Positions 17,108-27,275 of a DNA stretch of 64,000 nt are shown here, in pieces. Source of the stretch: Bernardetia sp963719525 (GTDB taxonomy: Bacteria; Bacteroidota; Bacteroidia; Cytophagales; Bernardetiaceae); the NCBI GenBank assembly GCA_963719525.1, contig CAVRCG010000004.1:2232001-2296000 (forward strand). The letters run 5' to 3'. The notes beneath the pieces were generated by a model. That model had not been told where the DNA came from. It ran no database searches and saw only the letters and a list, made by a program, of their open reading frames with translations. Each line of letters opens with the position of its first letter. Within the stretch, counting starts at the first letter, position 1. The translations under genes and the position numbers were made by a program.

Positions 17108-18571
17108 ATGAATAACGACCAACAAAGACAACGAGAATTTGTAGAAAAACTCTTAGCCGTTCAACAAAAGCGACAAGACAAACCACTTTCAAAAAACGAA
17201 CAACAAGAAATAGCTTCTCAAATTGGTCTTTCAGATGCAGACTGGCAAGCCGTTCAAGACACTTATAAAGGACATTTATTGCGTGGACGTGGTTTTTTAT
17301 CTCATCAAAATTACGATGATGCAATTCTGGAGCTTGAGCAGGCAAATGTTTTGGATTATAATTCTATCGAAACGACAGCTATTTTAGCACAAGCACATTT
17401 TGAGCGTTTTAAAGCGTTTAGAGAAGAAAAAGACAAACAGGCAGCTATCTCATATAGTAAAGTTTGTCTGAATACTAATCCTAGTCATAATCCTTCTTTG
17501 AGAATAATTTCGGAATTAAAACGAAAAAATAAAGAAAAAGTAGTAAAGTTAGATAAAAATAAATTAGGGAATAATAAAAAAACATACTTAATAATTGCTT
17601 TGGTTTTCGTTATTTATTTGATTTATCTAAAATTTCCAGTTTCTTATTCAGAAGAAGCAACTAAACTTGAAAATGAAATTGCAGAAAAAAGTGAACAAAA
17701 TGAAATGCAAAATAAAGAAACAGTAAATACTGGTGAGCAAATGGAAGAAGTAGAAGAAGTGGAAGAGGTTTATTCCGATGATGTAGAACAAAAAACAGAA
17801 ACTGTTACAACTTCTACAACTACTAAAATAGATTTTAATGCAAATGAATATGAAATTCCTGTTGAGATAAAAGATTCGAAACTGAAAAATTTGGAATGGA
17901 AAACCGAAAGTGCAGTTGTTGTAAAATACGATGACAGTTATAAAGTAGAAGTAATAGGAGATTTTTTGGTAAAGAATGCTGAAATCAATGAATTAAAAAT
18001 AAAACTAGAGTTTTTTGATAAAGAAGGAAAATTAGTTGGAACAGAATACAAAAGAATTGTAGAAGAAACTGATGCTGTTTTTCGAAAAGATGATTTGATT
18101 CCTTTTCAAGTTATGAAGTACGAAGAAACAAAAGCTCCTCTTATTGCAAAAGTAGTTATGTCGTCTTCTTTGATAAAACAAGAACAATTTAGTAGGGAAA
18201 TGAAATATGAAAAATCTCCAAAAATTGATGTAACTTGGGAACAAAATCGTCCTCAAAATGTAAATATTCAATTAAGCGAAAGAGAAAGTCGTTTTTCAGG
18301 TGGCATAACAAAAGGAGGTTTTCATCACGTAACTCTGGAAGTAGAAAATACAGGAAATACTTCTATTTCTCTTTTAAAGTTTCGTTTTAGTTGGTTTGAT
18401 TCTTCCAAAAAAATGGTAGGAAGCGAGGTTAGATATGCTGCTTCGGGTTCTTCTTCAAAGATAAAACGCAATCAAACACGCATTTTGAGTACAGTTATGG
18501 CAATTTCTGATGTAGATAAAAAACAAATCTCTAAGCTGACTTACAAGATTGAAGTGATAGAAGTAAAATGA
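17108..18571 (+). CDS. TPR-containing single-pass membrane protein
   Basis: I prefer the ATG at 17108 (MNNDQQRQREFVEKLLAVQQ) to an upstream alternative at 17003. Residues about 1-150 are helical, with TPR-like repeats (GRGFLSHQNYDDAILELEQA, then IETTAILAQAHFERF). A membrane helix follows (TYLIIALVFVIYLIYL), then an acidic low-complexity linker (MEEVEEVEEV), and a C-terminal beta-rich region with two similar segments resembling FxLYD-type or immunoglobulin-like domains. An N-in topology with the C-terminal part in the periplasm is likely. No catalytic motif is seen. It is divergent from the thioredoxin-fold gene, and the next lipoprotein gene follows after about 90 bp. Confidence 0.65.
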   Translation: MNNDQQRQREFVEKLLAVQQKRQDKPLSKNEQQEIASQIGLSDADWQAVQDTYKGHLLRGRGFLSHQNYDDAILELEQANVLDYNSIETTAILAQAHFERFKAFREEKDKQAAISYSKVCLNTNPSHNPSLRIISELKRKNKEKVVKLDKNKLGNNKKTYLIIALVFVIYLIYLKFPVSYSEEATKLENEIAEKSEQNEMQNKETVNTGEQMEEVEEVEEVYSDDVEQKTETVTTSTTTKIDFNANEYEIPVEIKDSKLKNLEWKTESAVVVKYDDSYKVEVIGDFLVKNAEINELKIKLEFFDKEGKLVGTEYKRIVEETDAVFRKDDLIPFQVMKYEETKAPLIAKVVMSSSLIKQEQFSREMKYEKSPKIDVTWEQNRPQNVNIQLSERESRFSGGITKGGFHHVTLEVENTGNTSISLLKFRFSWFDSSKKMVGSEVRYAASGSSSKIKRNQTRILSTVMAISDVDKKQISKLTYKIEVIEVK

Positions 18572-18660
18572 TTTGTCAAGTTGGGTTTCTTATTAGAGAC
18601 TTTTACAAAAACTTTTAGACAACTATTTTGTTTCTTCTTAAACCACAAAATAATTTTTTC

Positions 18661-19353
18661 ATGAAAAATATTCACTTTATTCTTTTTTTTATTTTTGCTA
18701 GTAGTTTCTTTTTTCATTCGTGTCAAAATTCTAATCAAAACAATCTAAAAGGAAATAACATTTCTCCAACCTTCACAGAAAAATATACCGAAAGGATAAA
18801 TCAAGAAATAGAGAAATCCAAAACTAAGAAAGAAAATTCTATTCTCTTGGGTTTTGAACTAGGAATGGATATAGAAAAATACACAGAAAAATTTGATCAA
18901 TTAGTAAAACAAAATACACTAAAACCATTAGTTGATTTTAAAGAGAACTCAAAGTTTGCATCGTTATCTGCTGACACAACAGCCTTTTTTTATCCATTAG
19001 AAATAAATGGAGAGTTCTATCCTTTACATTTTGTTCCTGTTTTTAAAGAAGATAAATTAGTTTCTATTTCTGCCAAAATTTCTCCAGAATTAGGCGAGAC
19101 AAAAACAGAAAATTTGTACAAAAATCTTGTTGAACTGTATACAAAAAAATATGGAAACGATTATTTAGAACGAGTAAATATGTACAAACCAAACGATTTT
19201 GTTTGGATAAATGCAAACAGACATATTAATTTGTCAGTCAGTTTTTTATCCATACAAATTGATTATGGAGACATTATGACAATGGATATAAACGTAAAAA
19301 AAGGAGACCAGAAAAAGGAAGAAAACAAATCTTCTTCCCTAGATGATATTTGA
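18661..19353 (+). CDS. Hypothetical lipoprotein
   Basis: From the ATG at 18661 the product begins MKNIHFILFFIFASSFFFHS followed by Cys, a type II signal peptide; the frame extends 33 bp further upstream, but that start would hide the signal. The mature 200-residue protein is hydrophilic, with a segment LGFELGMDIEKYTEKFDQLV and later ENLYKNLVELYTKKYG. I do not recognise a family. It converges on dnaX: the two stop codons are about 15 bp apart. Confidence 0.65.
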   Translation: MKNIHFILFFIFASSFFFHSCQNSNQNNLKGNNISPTFTEKYTERINQEIEKSKTKKENSILLGFELGMDIEKYTEKFDQLVKQNTLKPLVDFKENSKFASLSADTTAFFYPLEINGEFYPLHFVPVFKEDKLVSISAKISPELGETKTENLYKNLVELYTKKYGNDYLERVNMYKPNDFVWINANRHINLSVSFLSIQIDYGDIMTMDINVKKGDQKKEENKSSSLDDI

Positions 19354-19367
19354 AACTCAAATCAGAC

Positions 19368-21142
19368 TTATTCTAATTTTAAACCAAATCTTCGCATAGC
19401 TTCATTTATCAATGGAAATTCTTTGACTAACTCTTCTAATTTTTCTTTTTCTGACAATGATTTTACGGCTACCTGTTTTTCAATTATTTGATCTATGATT
19501 TCTAATTGTACAAAATCATTATCCAAATTATTCGCTAAATAAGGATTTAGAGCAATTCGGATAGTAGAAAATTCTGAACGCAGCGCAATGTTATTTAATA
19601 ATTCTATTTTTATAATAGGCGATTTTTCTACTACCAGTTTTACATTTATAAGTGTAGAAGCAAATCCAGATGGACTCATTTTGAAAAAATCTTTCCAAAC
19701 TTTATGCGCTTTTTTTGTATCAAAAACAGAGTTTCTGTCTGCTCTCGAACGAACTATTTTTTCTAGTTCTTGTTTGGCTATCTTTTCTAATTCCTCTTTG
19801 TTTTCTTTATTCTCTTCTTCCTTATTTTGATCAATTCCATTTTGAGAAGTTTTACTAATTACTACGTTTGTTGTAATCTTTGGCGTTTTTTTCCAAGGTG
19901 TTTCTTCTGTAGATTTTGCTAATGCAGGATTTACGTAATTAGATTTCGTAGTTGAAGATTCTAAATTAGAACTTTCTTTTAATAGATTTTGAGAATTAGT
20001 TAGTCTTTTTTTTTTAAATCTTCTACCAATTGAGGAATAGAAAGAGCAGCCATAACATGGGAAAGTTTCAAAAGTGTCATTTCTACATGAAGACGCTGAT
20101 TTTTACTACTTTTATAACTCAACTCACAAGCCGAAGCCAAATTAAGAGCCGACATCAAAAATGAAAAAGAAGATTGTCCAGCCTGTGATTTATATTTTTC
20201 CTTTATCGAATCAGAAAGTTCAAGCAAAGAAACCGTTGCAGCATCTTTCGAAACTAACAAATCACGCAAATGCTCACAAAGTCCGACTACAAAATTATGT
20301 CCATCAAAACCTTTCTTTAATATTTCATCAAAAATCAGTAATGCTTCTGTATGATTTCTACTCAAAAAAGCATCTGTGAGTTTGAAGTAATAATCATAAT
20401 CCAAGACGTGCAAATTATCAATTGCACGAGTATAAGTCAGTTTTCGGTCTGGCGAAAAAGTAACCAACATATCAAAAATCGAAAGCGCATCACGTAGCGC
20501 ACCATCGGCTTTTCTACCAATGAGTTGAAGGGCTTCCTCTTCTGCTTCTACATTTTCTTTTGTAGCAATTTTTTCCAGATGACGAGCTACATCATTGGGC
20601 TGTATTCTATTGAAATCAAAAATCTGGCAACGAGAAAGAATAGTAGGAATAATTTTGTGCTTTTCGGTTGTTGCCAAAATAAAAATGGCATACGAAGGTG
20701 GTTCTTCCAACGTTTTTAAAAAAGCATTAAAGGCTTGATTGGACAACATGTGAACCTCATCAATAATATACACTTTCTTTTTTCCAGCTTGAGGAGGATA
20801 ACGAACTTGTTCAATTAGATTGCGAATGTCTTCAACAGAATTATTCGAAGCTGCATCCAACTCACTAATATTAAGCGAATTACCATTATTAAAAGAAATA
20901 CACGAGCTACACTCATCGCAGGGTTCGGTTTCTGGCGTAATATTCAAACAGTTGATTGTCTTTGCCAAAATACGAGAACATGTTGTTTTACCAACACCAC
21001 GAGGACCACAAAAAAGAAAAGCCTGTGCAAGTTGGCTAGACCGAATTGCGTTTTTGAGGGTGTCCGTAATGTGAGATTGTCCGACGACAGCATCGAAAGT
21101 ATCTGGACGATATTTTCTTGCCGAAACTACATAATTTTCCAT
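19368..21142 (-). CDS. dnaX: DNA polymerase III subunit gamma/tau, with internal frameshift or slippage site
   Basis: Clamp-loader ATPase of the replicative polymerase. The zero frame (20000-21142, 380 residues) holds the AAA+ core: Walker A GPRGVGKTT (about 46-54), the four-Cys zinc site (C65, C75, C78, C81), Walker B VYIIDEVHML and sensor 1 ILATTEKHKI. It ends LVEDLKKKD at a TAA just after a run of ten A. The -1 frame stays open from that run to 19368 and encodes a Lys/Glu-rich linker and a conserved-looking tail (EKLEELVKEFPLINEAMRRF). Joined, they give a tau-like protein of about 591 residues, the usual Bacteroidota length. So either gamma and tau are both made by slippage, or one A is missing from the sequence. 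Confidence 0.92.
20006..20015 (-). other. A10 slippery run in dnaX
   Basis: Ten consecutive A on the coding strand (codons TTA AAA AAA AAA GAC TAA). A -1 ribosomal slip, or one extra A added by RNA polymerase, leads into the downstream open frame; without it translation stops two codons later. Comparable dnaX sites are known: A6G in Escherichia coli (ribosomal) and A9 in Thermus thermophilus (transcriptional). Confidence 0.6.
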
Positions 21143-21463
21143 TCGACGAAGTTACGAAGAAATTTATATTTATAGTAGTTATTTCTTGCTAATTTTATTA
21201 GAAATCTTTTAAGATTTTAAACCAAATTGATCTACCAAGTTGTCTAATTTTTTATACAGTTTGTACTATATTAGGCGAGGAGCGAATAATGAAAGTGATC
21301 ATTTATAGACTATATACAAAGGTAGACTCAAATTATTTTATTGAACAAAGAAAGTTTACAATAGTTGTATCATTAGTATTTACGGAAAACTATCTTTTGT
21401 AATGCCGTATTTTTTGAATACTATTTTTTCTTTTTCATTCACATTTTTTAAACTCTCAATTTT
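21143..21463. other. Intergenic region between divergent dnaX and DUF1206 genes
   Basis: About 320 bp, AT-rich, with no coding frame that I can support. It includes a GC-richer patch AGGCGAGGAGCGAATAATG near 21264, similar to the GGCGAGGGGCGAGAGA patch after recO. It must carry promoters for both flanking genes, but no clear -33/-7 pair stands out. Confidence 0.4.
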
Positions 21464-22267
21464 ATGATTTCAATTAATTCATTATCTACAGACAAAAAAG
21501 ATGCCCTAGAAAAATTTGCCAAATCTGGCTTTTTTATGAAAGGTGTTGTTTATCTTCTTATCGGTATTCTTGCTACCATGACAGCTTTTGGCTTGGGAGG
21601 AGAAGTAAGTGGAAAGACAGGTATTTTTCAATTTATTTTAGAACAGTCTTTCGGACGTATTTTGTTAGGAATCGTTTCGGTTGGTCTTTTTGGTTATGCA
21701 GCTTGGAGATGGACACAAGCGTTTATTGACCCAGAAAATAGCGATGATGATATAAAAAATAAATTAAAACGTGCTGGTTATTTTATTAGTGGCTTTCTTT
21801 ACGGTACTTTTGCTACCTATGCTATGAAAATGGCTATTCAAGGGAGTGGTGGTTCTGGTGGTGGTCGTACTACTGTTATTGCACAAATTTTAGATATTCC
21901 AGGTGGTCAAGTTATCGTCGGTATTTTAGCTCTTGCCATTATTGGTAAAGGTGGTTACGAAATCTGGAAAGGTATTTCTAGTGAACATATGGATAAAGTA
22001 AGTGATTTAGGATTTAAAACAAAAGAAGCTGTAAGAAAAGCTGGACAGGTAGGCTATATTGCAAGAGGAATTGTATTATTGGTCGCTGGTTATATTACAG
22101 GGCGTGCAGCTATTGAATCAAATGCAAGTAAAGCTGGTGGAACAGAAGGCGCATTTGAATTTATGTTTTCTTCTACTAGTGCTTGGATTGTGGGTATTGT
22201 CGCTCTTGGATTAGCTTTCTATGGTCTTTTTATGATTATTAAAGCAAAAGAATTTTATATTAGATAA
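21464..22267 (+). CDS. DUF1206 family membrane protein
   Basis: A 267-residue integral membrane protein built of three internally similar two-helix units, each opening with an aromatic-glycine motif: FAKSGFFMKGVVYLLIGILA (about 18-37), RAGYFISGFLYGTFATYAM (about 100) and QVGYIARGIVLLVAGYITGR (about 190). This G[YF]xxxG pattern and the six-helix arrangement are diagnostic of DUF1206. The role is unknown; there are no catalytic residues. A Gly-rich loop (GSGGSGGGRT) connects units two and three. It is a single-gene unit closed by a strong terminator. Confidence 0.88.
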   Translation: MISINSLSTDKKDALEKFAKSGFFMKGVVYLLIGILATMTAFGLGGEVSGKTGIFQFILEQSFGRILLGIVSVGLFGYAAWRWTQAFIDPENSDDDIKNKLKRAGYFISGFLYGTFATYAMKMAIQGSGGSGGGRTTVIAQILDIPGGQVIVGILALAIIGKGGYEIWKGISSEHMDKVSDLGFKTKEAVRKAGQVGYIARGIVLLVAGYITGRAAIESNASKAGGTEGAFEFMFSSTSAWIVGIVALGLAFYGLFMIIKAKEFYIR

Positions 22268-22366
22268 AACAATCAATCAAAAATTACGGAAATCTTTTAG
22301 AATTTTATGCTAAGAGTTCTTTCAATTTGTAATTCTGAAAATTAAGTAAAATAATCTTTCTACAAA

Positions 22367-22412
22367 AAAAGCTCAAATTATTATAATAATAATTTGAGCT
22401 TTTCTGTTTTTT
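22367..22412. terminator. Strong intrinsic terminator
   Basis: A perfect 17-bp stem, AAAAGCTCAAATTATTA (22367-22383) and its complement (22387-22403), with a 3-nt loop, A-rich before and T-rich after. It ends the DUF1206 transcript and could also serve rlpA from the other side. Confidence 0.92.
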
Positions 22413-22472
22413 ATAAAATTAAATTAACTCTACATTCTAATTAGTTTTAAATTCTAACTTCCAAATTTGTTT

Positions 22473-22913
22473 CTACAAGTCATAATCTATTTTCACATCA
22501 ACAATTCCGTCACGGATAAAATCTAATTCTCTTGCTCCTCTGCTTGTTACATCAATTATTCTACCTGTTACAAAAGGACCTCTGTCATTTATTCTTACTC
22601 TTATTTTCTTTCCATTTTTGAGATTTGTAACCGTTACCATTGTACCAAAAGGAAGTGTTTTGTGAGCTGCACTCATCAAGTCTTGTCTAAATATTTCGCC
22701 ACTTGCTGTTGGTCTGCCCTCGTATTTATCGGCATAATAAGAGGCTATTCCTTCCTCTGTGTAAGCTCCTGAAGTGGAAGATTCGTCTTCTACTGGTGCA
22801 AACAATGTGTCACAAGAAGAAAGGAAAAATATAGAAAATAATATAAATACAAAAAACACTATTGACTCTAATTTGATTTTTACGGTTCTTTTACGTTTTA
22901 AATCAGTATTCAT
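22473..22913 (-). CDS. rlpA: RlpA-like septal ring lytic transglycosylase, lipoprotein
   Basis: RlpA proteins cleave naked (denuded) peptidoglycan glycan strands, usually at the division septum. The 146-residue product has a lipobox at its signal end (FSIFFLSSC) and then the double-psi beta-barrel core: GIASYYADKYEGRPTASGE, LPFGTMVTVTNLKNGK and VRINDRGPFVTGRIIDVT, with the catalytic Asp in the INDRGP motif. It lacks a SPOR domain, so its localisation may not depend on denuded glycans. It is shorter than proteobacterial RlpA but normal for Bacteroidota. The 5' region has a basic stretch before the hydrophobic core. Confidence 0.9.
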   Translation of the reverse strand: MNTDLKRKRTVKIKLESIVFFVFILFSIFFLSSCDTLFAPVEDESSTSGAYTEEGIASYYADKYEGRPTASGEIFRQDLMSAAHKTLPFGTMVTVTNLKNGKKIRVRINDRGPFVTGRIIDVTSRGARELDFIRDGIVDVKIDYDL

Positions 22914-23296
22914 AATAAATAATTTTGTTATTGAATAGGTTACTTTTGAAAAATGGCATTTTAGAGTAGATTTTGCAAAAGCCTTACCACAAATAAAAGT
23001 GTAGTAGAATTAATAAAAAATGAATATAGTTATTGTGGAACTTTTCGGAAAACTGATTTATCCTTTATTACAAATCAAAACATAATTGGTTTTCGCCAAA
23101 ACACATGTAACTGAACAGTTTTCAAGCTATCAGAAACAAAATACCTAAAATCAAATTATGTTTATCAGAATAAATTTTAGAAAGATTAGTATTTTGATTA
23201 CTCCAAACGCATAAATAAGTTGTAAAACTGGATAAAAATTTGATTCTTGTTTTATCAAAGTTATTCCACGCTACAAAAAAACACATAGATTTCAAT
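22914..23296. other. Intergenic region between divergent genes
   Basis: About 380 bp. Contains TTTTCAAGCTATCAGAAA (around 23120), related to the hairpin text near 47555, but no gene. The frame of the next gene extends upstream to 23240 without an obvious reason to start there. Confidence 0.35.
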
Positions 23297-24964
23297 ATGG
23301 TAAATGATAAATCAAAAATAATAGAACTAACAAAAACAGAAAAAACTGTACAATCTATTAGAAAAAAATATTTTGTATTTTTCTTGCTTTTATTGCCTTC
23401 ATGTATAGGAATATTTTTTGATACTTCTGCACAGATACAAGTAATTGATCATACAGAAATTACAACAAAATCGGAAGAAGGTTCTGATTTTTCGGATTAT
23501 ACAGCTGTTCCATTAGAAAAGGAAGGTCTGCTCGTTTCTTTGACCCATTATGTAAGAATGAAAAAAGAAATTTTGATTGCTAAATATGATACTTCTTTTC
23601 AAAGTGTTTGGGAACAAAAACACATTATAAAAGGTGAAGACAAAATCATTCATTACGTAGTTGCAGACAGCTTTGTTTATTATTTGGTAGACAAACAACG
23701 CTATGAATATGAAATATTAAGGATAAATTTGAATAATGGAACGATGAGAGTGATTAATTATGAGAAAATACTAAAAGCTACTTACACAGAAATATGTGCA
23801 TCTGAGAATATTATTTTATTAGGAGGACAAGCAGAAGGCAATCCCGTTGTTTTGCATCTAAATATTGAAACAGGAAGACAGCAAATTTTGCCTTCTTTGG
23901 TGCAAAGAAATACATACTTAGCAAGCCTAACTATCGACACTGAAAATGATGTGATTCTAGCTATTGTTGCAGGAAAATACAATTCGTATAAATATTCGTT
24001 TTTCTATTTTTATGGGCTTGATGCCAAGTTACGCTACAATGTAACCATTCCAGATAATAAAGAGTATGATTTGCAAACCTTCCGTCCTTTGATTACTGGA
24101 ACACATGAAGTATTAGTTTTTGGTACTTATTCTGCTCCAAAGTGGAAGCGTTCGCAAGGAATTTATAGCCTCAAAATAAAAGATAAAAAGGAAGACGGCT
24201 TTAGGTTTTACGACTTTTCTTACTTAAATAATTTCTTCAACAACTTAAATGATAAAAAGCGTGAAAGAATGGCGAGTAAAGTAAAAAAGGCAAGAAAAAA
24301 AGGCTCAGCTGTACGTTATTCTAATGATTATTTTATAAGTCCATTGAGAGTAGAAAAAGACAAAATTTATTTATCCTTAGAAGGCTATAACCCTATTTAT
24401 CAAAATAATTCTGCTGGTAATCCCATGGTGGCAAATCCTTATTTTGGTTCTACAGGTTCTCGGGTATATAGTAATAGATTGTCGAATAGAAATATGTGGC
24501 AAAATACAGCAAATTCGAATGTAACAGTTAGTTATAAATATGAACAGGGAATGATTTGTAGTTTTGATAAACAAGGAAAATTACTTTGGGACAATCAATT
24601 GGATTTTGACGATTTTGAATCGGAAAAAATATTTCCTTTTTTTTCTTATAGTGTAAGAAATGATACATTAGCTCTTTTTAGATTAGATGAAAAAAAATTG
24701 TTTTACAAACAAACCGTAAAAAGTAAAGAACAAACGTTAATTTCTGAATACGAAGTACCAAGAAGGGACAGTTTGGATAATGTAATTAATCGTTCTGATG
24801 AAATTTTGATGCATTGGTACGATGATACTTATTTAGTTTCAGGGTATCAAATTGTAAGAAACGAACTGTATAGTCCTGCTCGTAGAAAAGTATTTTATTT
24901 TACTCGTCTGCGTTTTCCATTCTCAGCTGATCAGGTTGATAAAAAGGAAAAAGAAAAAGAGTAA
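23297..24964 (+). CDS. Large secreted hypothetical protein
   Basis: From the ATG at 23297 the protein is about 555 residues. A basic N-terminus precedes a membrane or signal segment (YFVFFLLLLPSCIGIFF, then DTSAQIQ), so it is exported or anchored. The remainder is a series of beta-strand pairs separated by turns (for example ENIILLGGQAEGNPVVLHLN and HEVLVFGTYSAPKWKRSQGI), consistent with a beta-propeller-like fold, and it ends in a charged tail (KKEKEKE). I recognise no family or catalytic motif. It stands alone before the polysaccharide locus. The upstream start at 23240 would place the hydrophobic segment too deep. Confidence 0.6.
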   Translation: MVNDKSKIIELTKTEKTVQSIRKKYFVFFLLLLPSCIGIFFDTSAQIQVIDHTEITTKSEEGSDFSDYTAVPLEKEGLLVSLTHYVRMKKEILIAKYDTSFQSVWEQKHIIKGEDKIIHYVVADSFVYYLVDKQRYEYEILRINLNNGTMRVINYEKILKATYTEICASENIILLGGQAEGNPVVLHLNIETGRQQILPSLVQRNTYLASLTIDTENDVILAIVAGKYNSYKYSFFYFYGLDAKLRYNVTIPDNKEYDLQTFRPLITGTHEVLVFGTYSAPKWKRSQGIYSLKIKDKKEDGFRFYDFSYLNNFFNNLNDKKRERMASKVKKARKKGSAVRYSNDYFISPLRVEKDKIYLSLEGYNPIYQNNSAGNPMVANPYFGSTGSRVYSNRLSNRNMWQNTANSNVTVSYKYEQGMICSFDKQGKLLWDNQLDFDDFESEKIFPFFSYSVRNDTLALFRLDEKKLFYKQTVKSKEQTLISEYEVPRRDSLDNVINRSDEILMHWYDDTYLVSGYQIVRNELYSPARRKVFYFTRLRFPFSADQVDKKEKEKE

Positions 24965-25199
24965 TTGCAAAATTAAGAATCAATTACGATAATAATTTAC
25001 TGATCATAAATTAATTACTGTCTGGTTGAATGCAGGTCATGAATCTTATATTTTAGCCGAATCCGAAGTTTGAAAGAAAGCTATTTCAGATTTTTCGTAA
25101 ATATTTCAAATTAAAAACTTATATTTGCATTCTGAACTTATAAAAGTTTTCATATATATCTTTTTTAGTTTTCTTTCCTTAATTTTCAAATTATTTTAA

Positions 25200-26486
25200 A
25201 TGAGTGATATAGTTATTAAAGCTACTGATATAAGCAAACAGTACCGTCTAGGTTTGGTAGGAAGTGGCACTCTTAAAGATGATATGGCTCGTTTTTGGGC
25301 GAAAATTAGAGGCAAAGAAGATCCTACTCTTTTAGTAGGACAAGTAAACGATCGTACCCAAAAGTCTGATTCTGATTATGTTTGGGCGTTAAAAGACATC
25401 AACTTCGAAGTAAAGCAAGGCGAAATTTTAGGTATTATTGGAAAAAACGGTGCAGGAAAATCTACACTTCTCAAAATTTTATCAAAGATAACTGCTCCTA
25501 CTACTGGAAGTATCAAAGTAAAAGGTAGAATAGCAAGCCTTTTAGAAGTAGGTACAGGTTTTCATGGAGAGCTTACAGGTAGGGAAAATATTTATATCAA
25601 TGGTGCTGTTTTGGGAATGTCTAGAAGAGAAGTTACTAGAAAGTTAGATGAAATTGTAGATTTTGCAGGTGTAGAAAAATATATGGATACTCCTGTAAAA
25701 AGATATTCTTCAGGTATGACAGTTCGTTTAGGATTTGCTGTAGCTGCTCATTTAGACCCAGATATTCTGGTAGTAGATGAAGTCTTGACAGTGGGAGATG
25801 CCGAATTTCAGAAAAAAGCGATTGGCAAAATGCAAGATGTATCTAATGAAGAAGGAAGGACAATTCTTTTTGTTAGCCATAATATGACCTCGGTAACAAC
25901 ATTGTGTACTAGAGGTATATATTTAAAACAAGGTCAAGTGAAGAGTGTAGGTAATATTGAAGATATTGTTGGACAATATTTATCATCAGAAAATACTACT
26001 CTTCAAAAAGTAGATGCAAACACTCATGAGCTACCAGAGGATGAGGTAGCAAAGTTGTTATCAGCAAGAATTATAAATAAAGAACATGATGATATTAGCT
26101 TTGCTCGCTTAGACGACAAAATAGGTATCGAATATACTTATCTAGTAAAAGAGGAAGGACATAAGCTTACTCCTAATGTTCATGTATTTAATTCAAAGCA
26201 GGATTATATTTTTGTAACTGGTGCTCCAGATGAACAAATAAAAAACAAAAACAGTAAAGGAATACAAAAAGCCATTGTATGGATTCCATCTCATTTTTTA
26301 AATGTAGGAACTTATATTATTGGACTGGCATTATCGACAATGGCTCCTGTAAAAGTACATTTTTACGCAGAAAATATTTTATCTATTGATATCATTGAAA
26401 ATATTAATGAAAGAGAAAATGAGTATAACTCATCGATGCCTGGTGTCATTCGTCCTAAACTGATTTGGGAAATAGAAAACATTTAA
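25200..26486 (+). CDS. Polysaccharide ABC transporter ATP-binding protein (Wzt/TagH type)
   Basis: Energises export of a finished, undecaprenol-linked O-polysaccharide or teichoic-type chain. The nucleotide-binding domain has Walker A GKNGAGKST (about 81-89), a short signature SSGMT (about 170), Walker B ILVVDE (about 189-194) and the switch His in FVSHNM. After residue 245 an extra C-terminal domain of about 180 residues follows, as in Wzt proteins that recognise the chain's non-reducing end cap. No permease gene (Wzm) is next to it, so the partner must be elsewhere. It is the first gene of the polysaccharide locus; a -7-like TATATTTG lies at 25120-25127. Confidence 0.92.
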   Translation: MSDIVIKATDISKQYRLGLVGSGTLKDDMARFWAKIRGKEDPTLLVGQVNDRTQKSDSDYVWALKDINFEVKQGEILGIIGKNGAGKSTLLKILSKITAPTTGSIKVKGRIASLLEVGTGFHGELTGRENIYINGAVLGMSRREVTRKLDEIVDFAGVEKYMDTPVKRYSSGMTVRLGFAVAAHLDPDILVVDEVLTVGDAEFQKKAIGKMQDVSNEEGRTILFVSHNMTSVTTLCTRGIYLKQGQVKSVGNIEDIVGQYLSSENTTLQKVDANTHELPEDEVAKLLSARIINKEHDDISFARLDDKIGIEYTYLVKEEGHKLTPNVHVFNSKQDYIFVTGAPDEQIKNKNSKGIQKAIVWIPSHFLNVGTYIIGLALSTMAPVKVHFYAENILSIDIIENINERENEYNSSMPGVIRPKLIWEIENI

Positions 26487-26492
26487 ATAATT

Positions 26493-27275
26493 ATGAAAGT
26501 AGTACTATTTGCAGGTGGGCTTGGAACTCGCCTAATGGAAGAAACTGAAGCCCGTCCTAAACCTATGGTAGAAATAGGTGGCAAACCAATACTTTGGCAT
26601 ATAATGAAATTATATGATCATTATGGTTTTGATGATTTTGTAATATGCTTGGGCTATAAAGGCTATATGATAAAAGAGTATTTTTTTAATTATTTTTTAC
26701 ATAATTCTGATGTTACTATCGAACTAAAGAACAATAAGATTGAAGTACATAAATCTGACTCTGAATCTTTTACAATTACTTTAGTAGATACTGGCTTGAT
26801 GACCAAGACAGCAGGAAGACTTCAAAGAGTAAAAAAGTTTTTAGATGGAGAAGATTTTATGCTTACTTATGGCGATGGAGTAGCTAACATAGACATAAAA
26901 AAACTTGTTGAATTTCATAAACAACATGGTAAAATAGCAACAGTTACGGCAGTCCAACCTGAAGCAAAATTTGGAGGAATGGAGATCACTTCTTCTAACA
27001 GTGTGAAGGTGTTTAAGGAAAAACCTAAAGGAGATGGAAATTGGATAAATGGAGGTTTTTTTGTTTTAAAGTCAGAGGTGTTCAACTACTTAGATGAGCA
27101 AGATATGGAGGACGTTATGTGGGAAGAATCTCCTTTGGAACAGCTAAGTAAAGACAATGAACTGGTAGCATACAAGCATGATGGATTTTGGAAATGTATG
27201 GACGCTTTGAGGGATAAAATGGAATTAGAAAAACTCTGGGAAACCAAACAAGCCAAATGGAAAGTATGGAAGTAA
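26493..27275 (+). CDS. rfbF: Glucose-1-phosphate cytidylyltransferase
   Basis: Makes CDP-glucose from CTP and glucose 1-phosphate, the entry to CDP-6-deoxyhexoses. The 260-residue protein begins with the nucleotidyltransferase signature FAGGLGTRLMEETEARPKPM, followed by VEIGGKPILWHIMKLYDHYG; metal-binding Asp lies in LTYGDGVANIDI, and INGGFFVLK closes the sugar pocket. It begins 6 bp after the Wzt gene and overlaps rfbG, so translation is probably coupled. It supplies the substrate of the next enzyme. Confidence 0.95.
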   Translation: MKVVLFAGGLGTRLMEETEARPKPMVEIGGKPILWHIMKLYDHYGFDDFVICLGYKGYMIKEYFFNYFLHNSDVTIELKNNKIEVHKSDSESFTITLVDTGLMTKTAGRLQRVKKFLDGEDFMLTYGDGVANIDIKKLVEFHKQHGKIATVTAVQPEAKFGGMEITSSNSVKVFKEKPKGDGNWINGGFFVLKSEVFNYLDEQDMEDVMWEESPLEQLSKDNELVAYKHDGFWKCMDALRDKMELEKLWETKQAKWKVWK

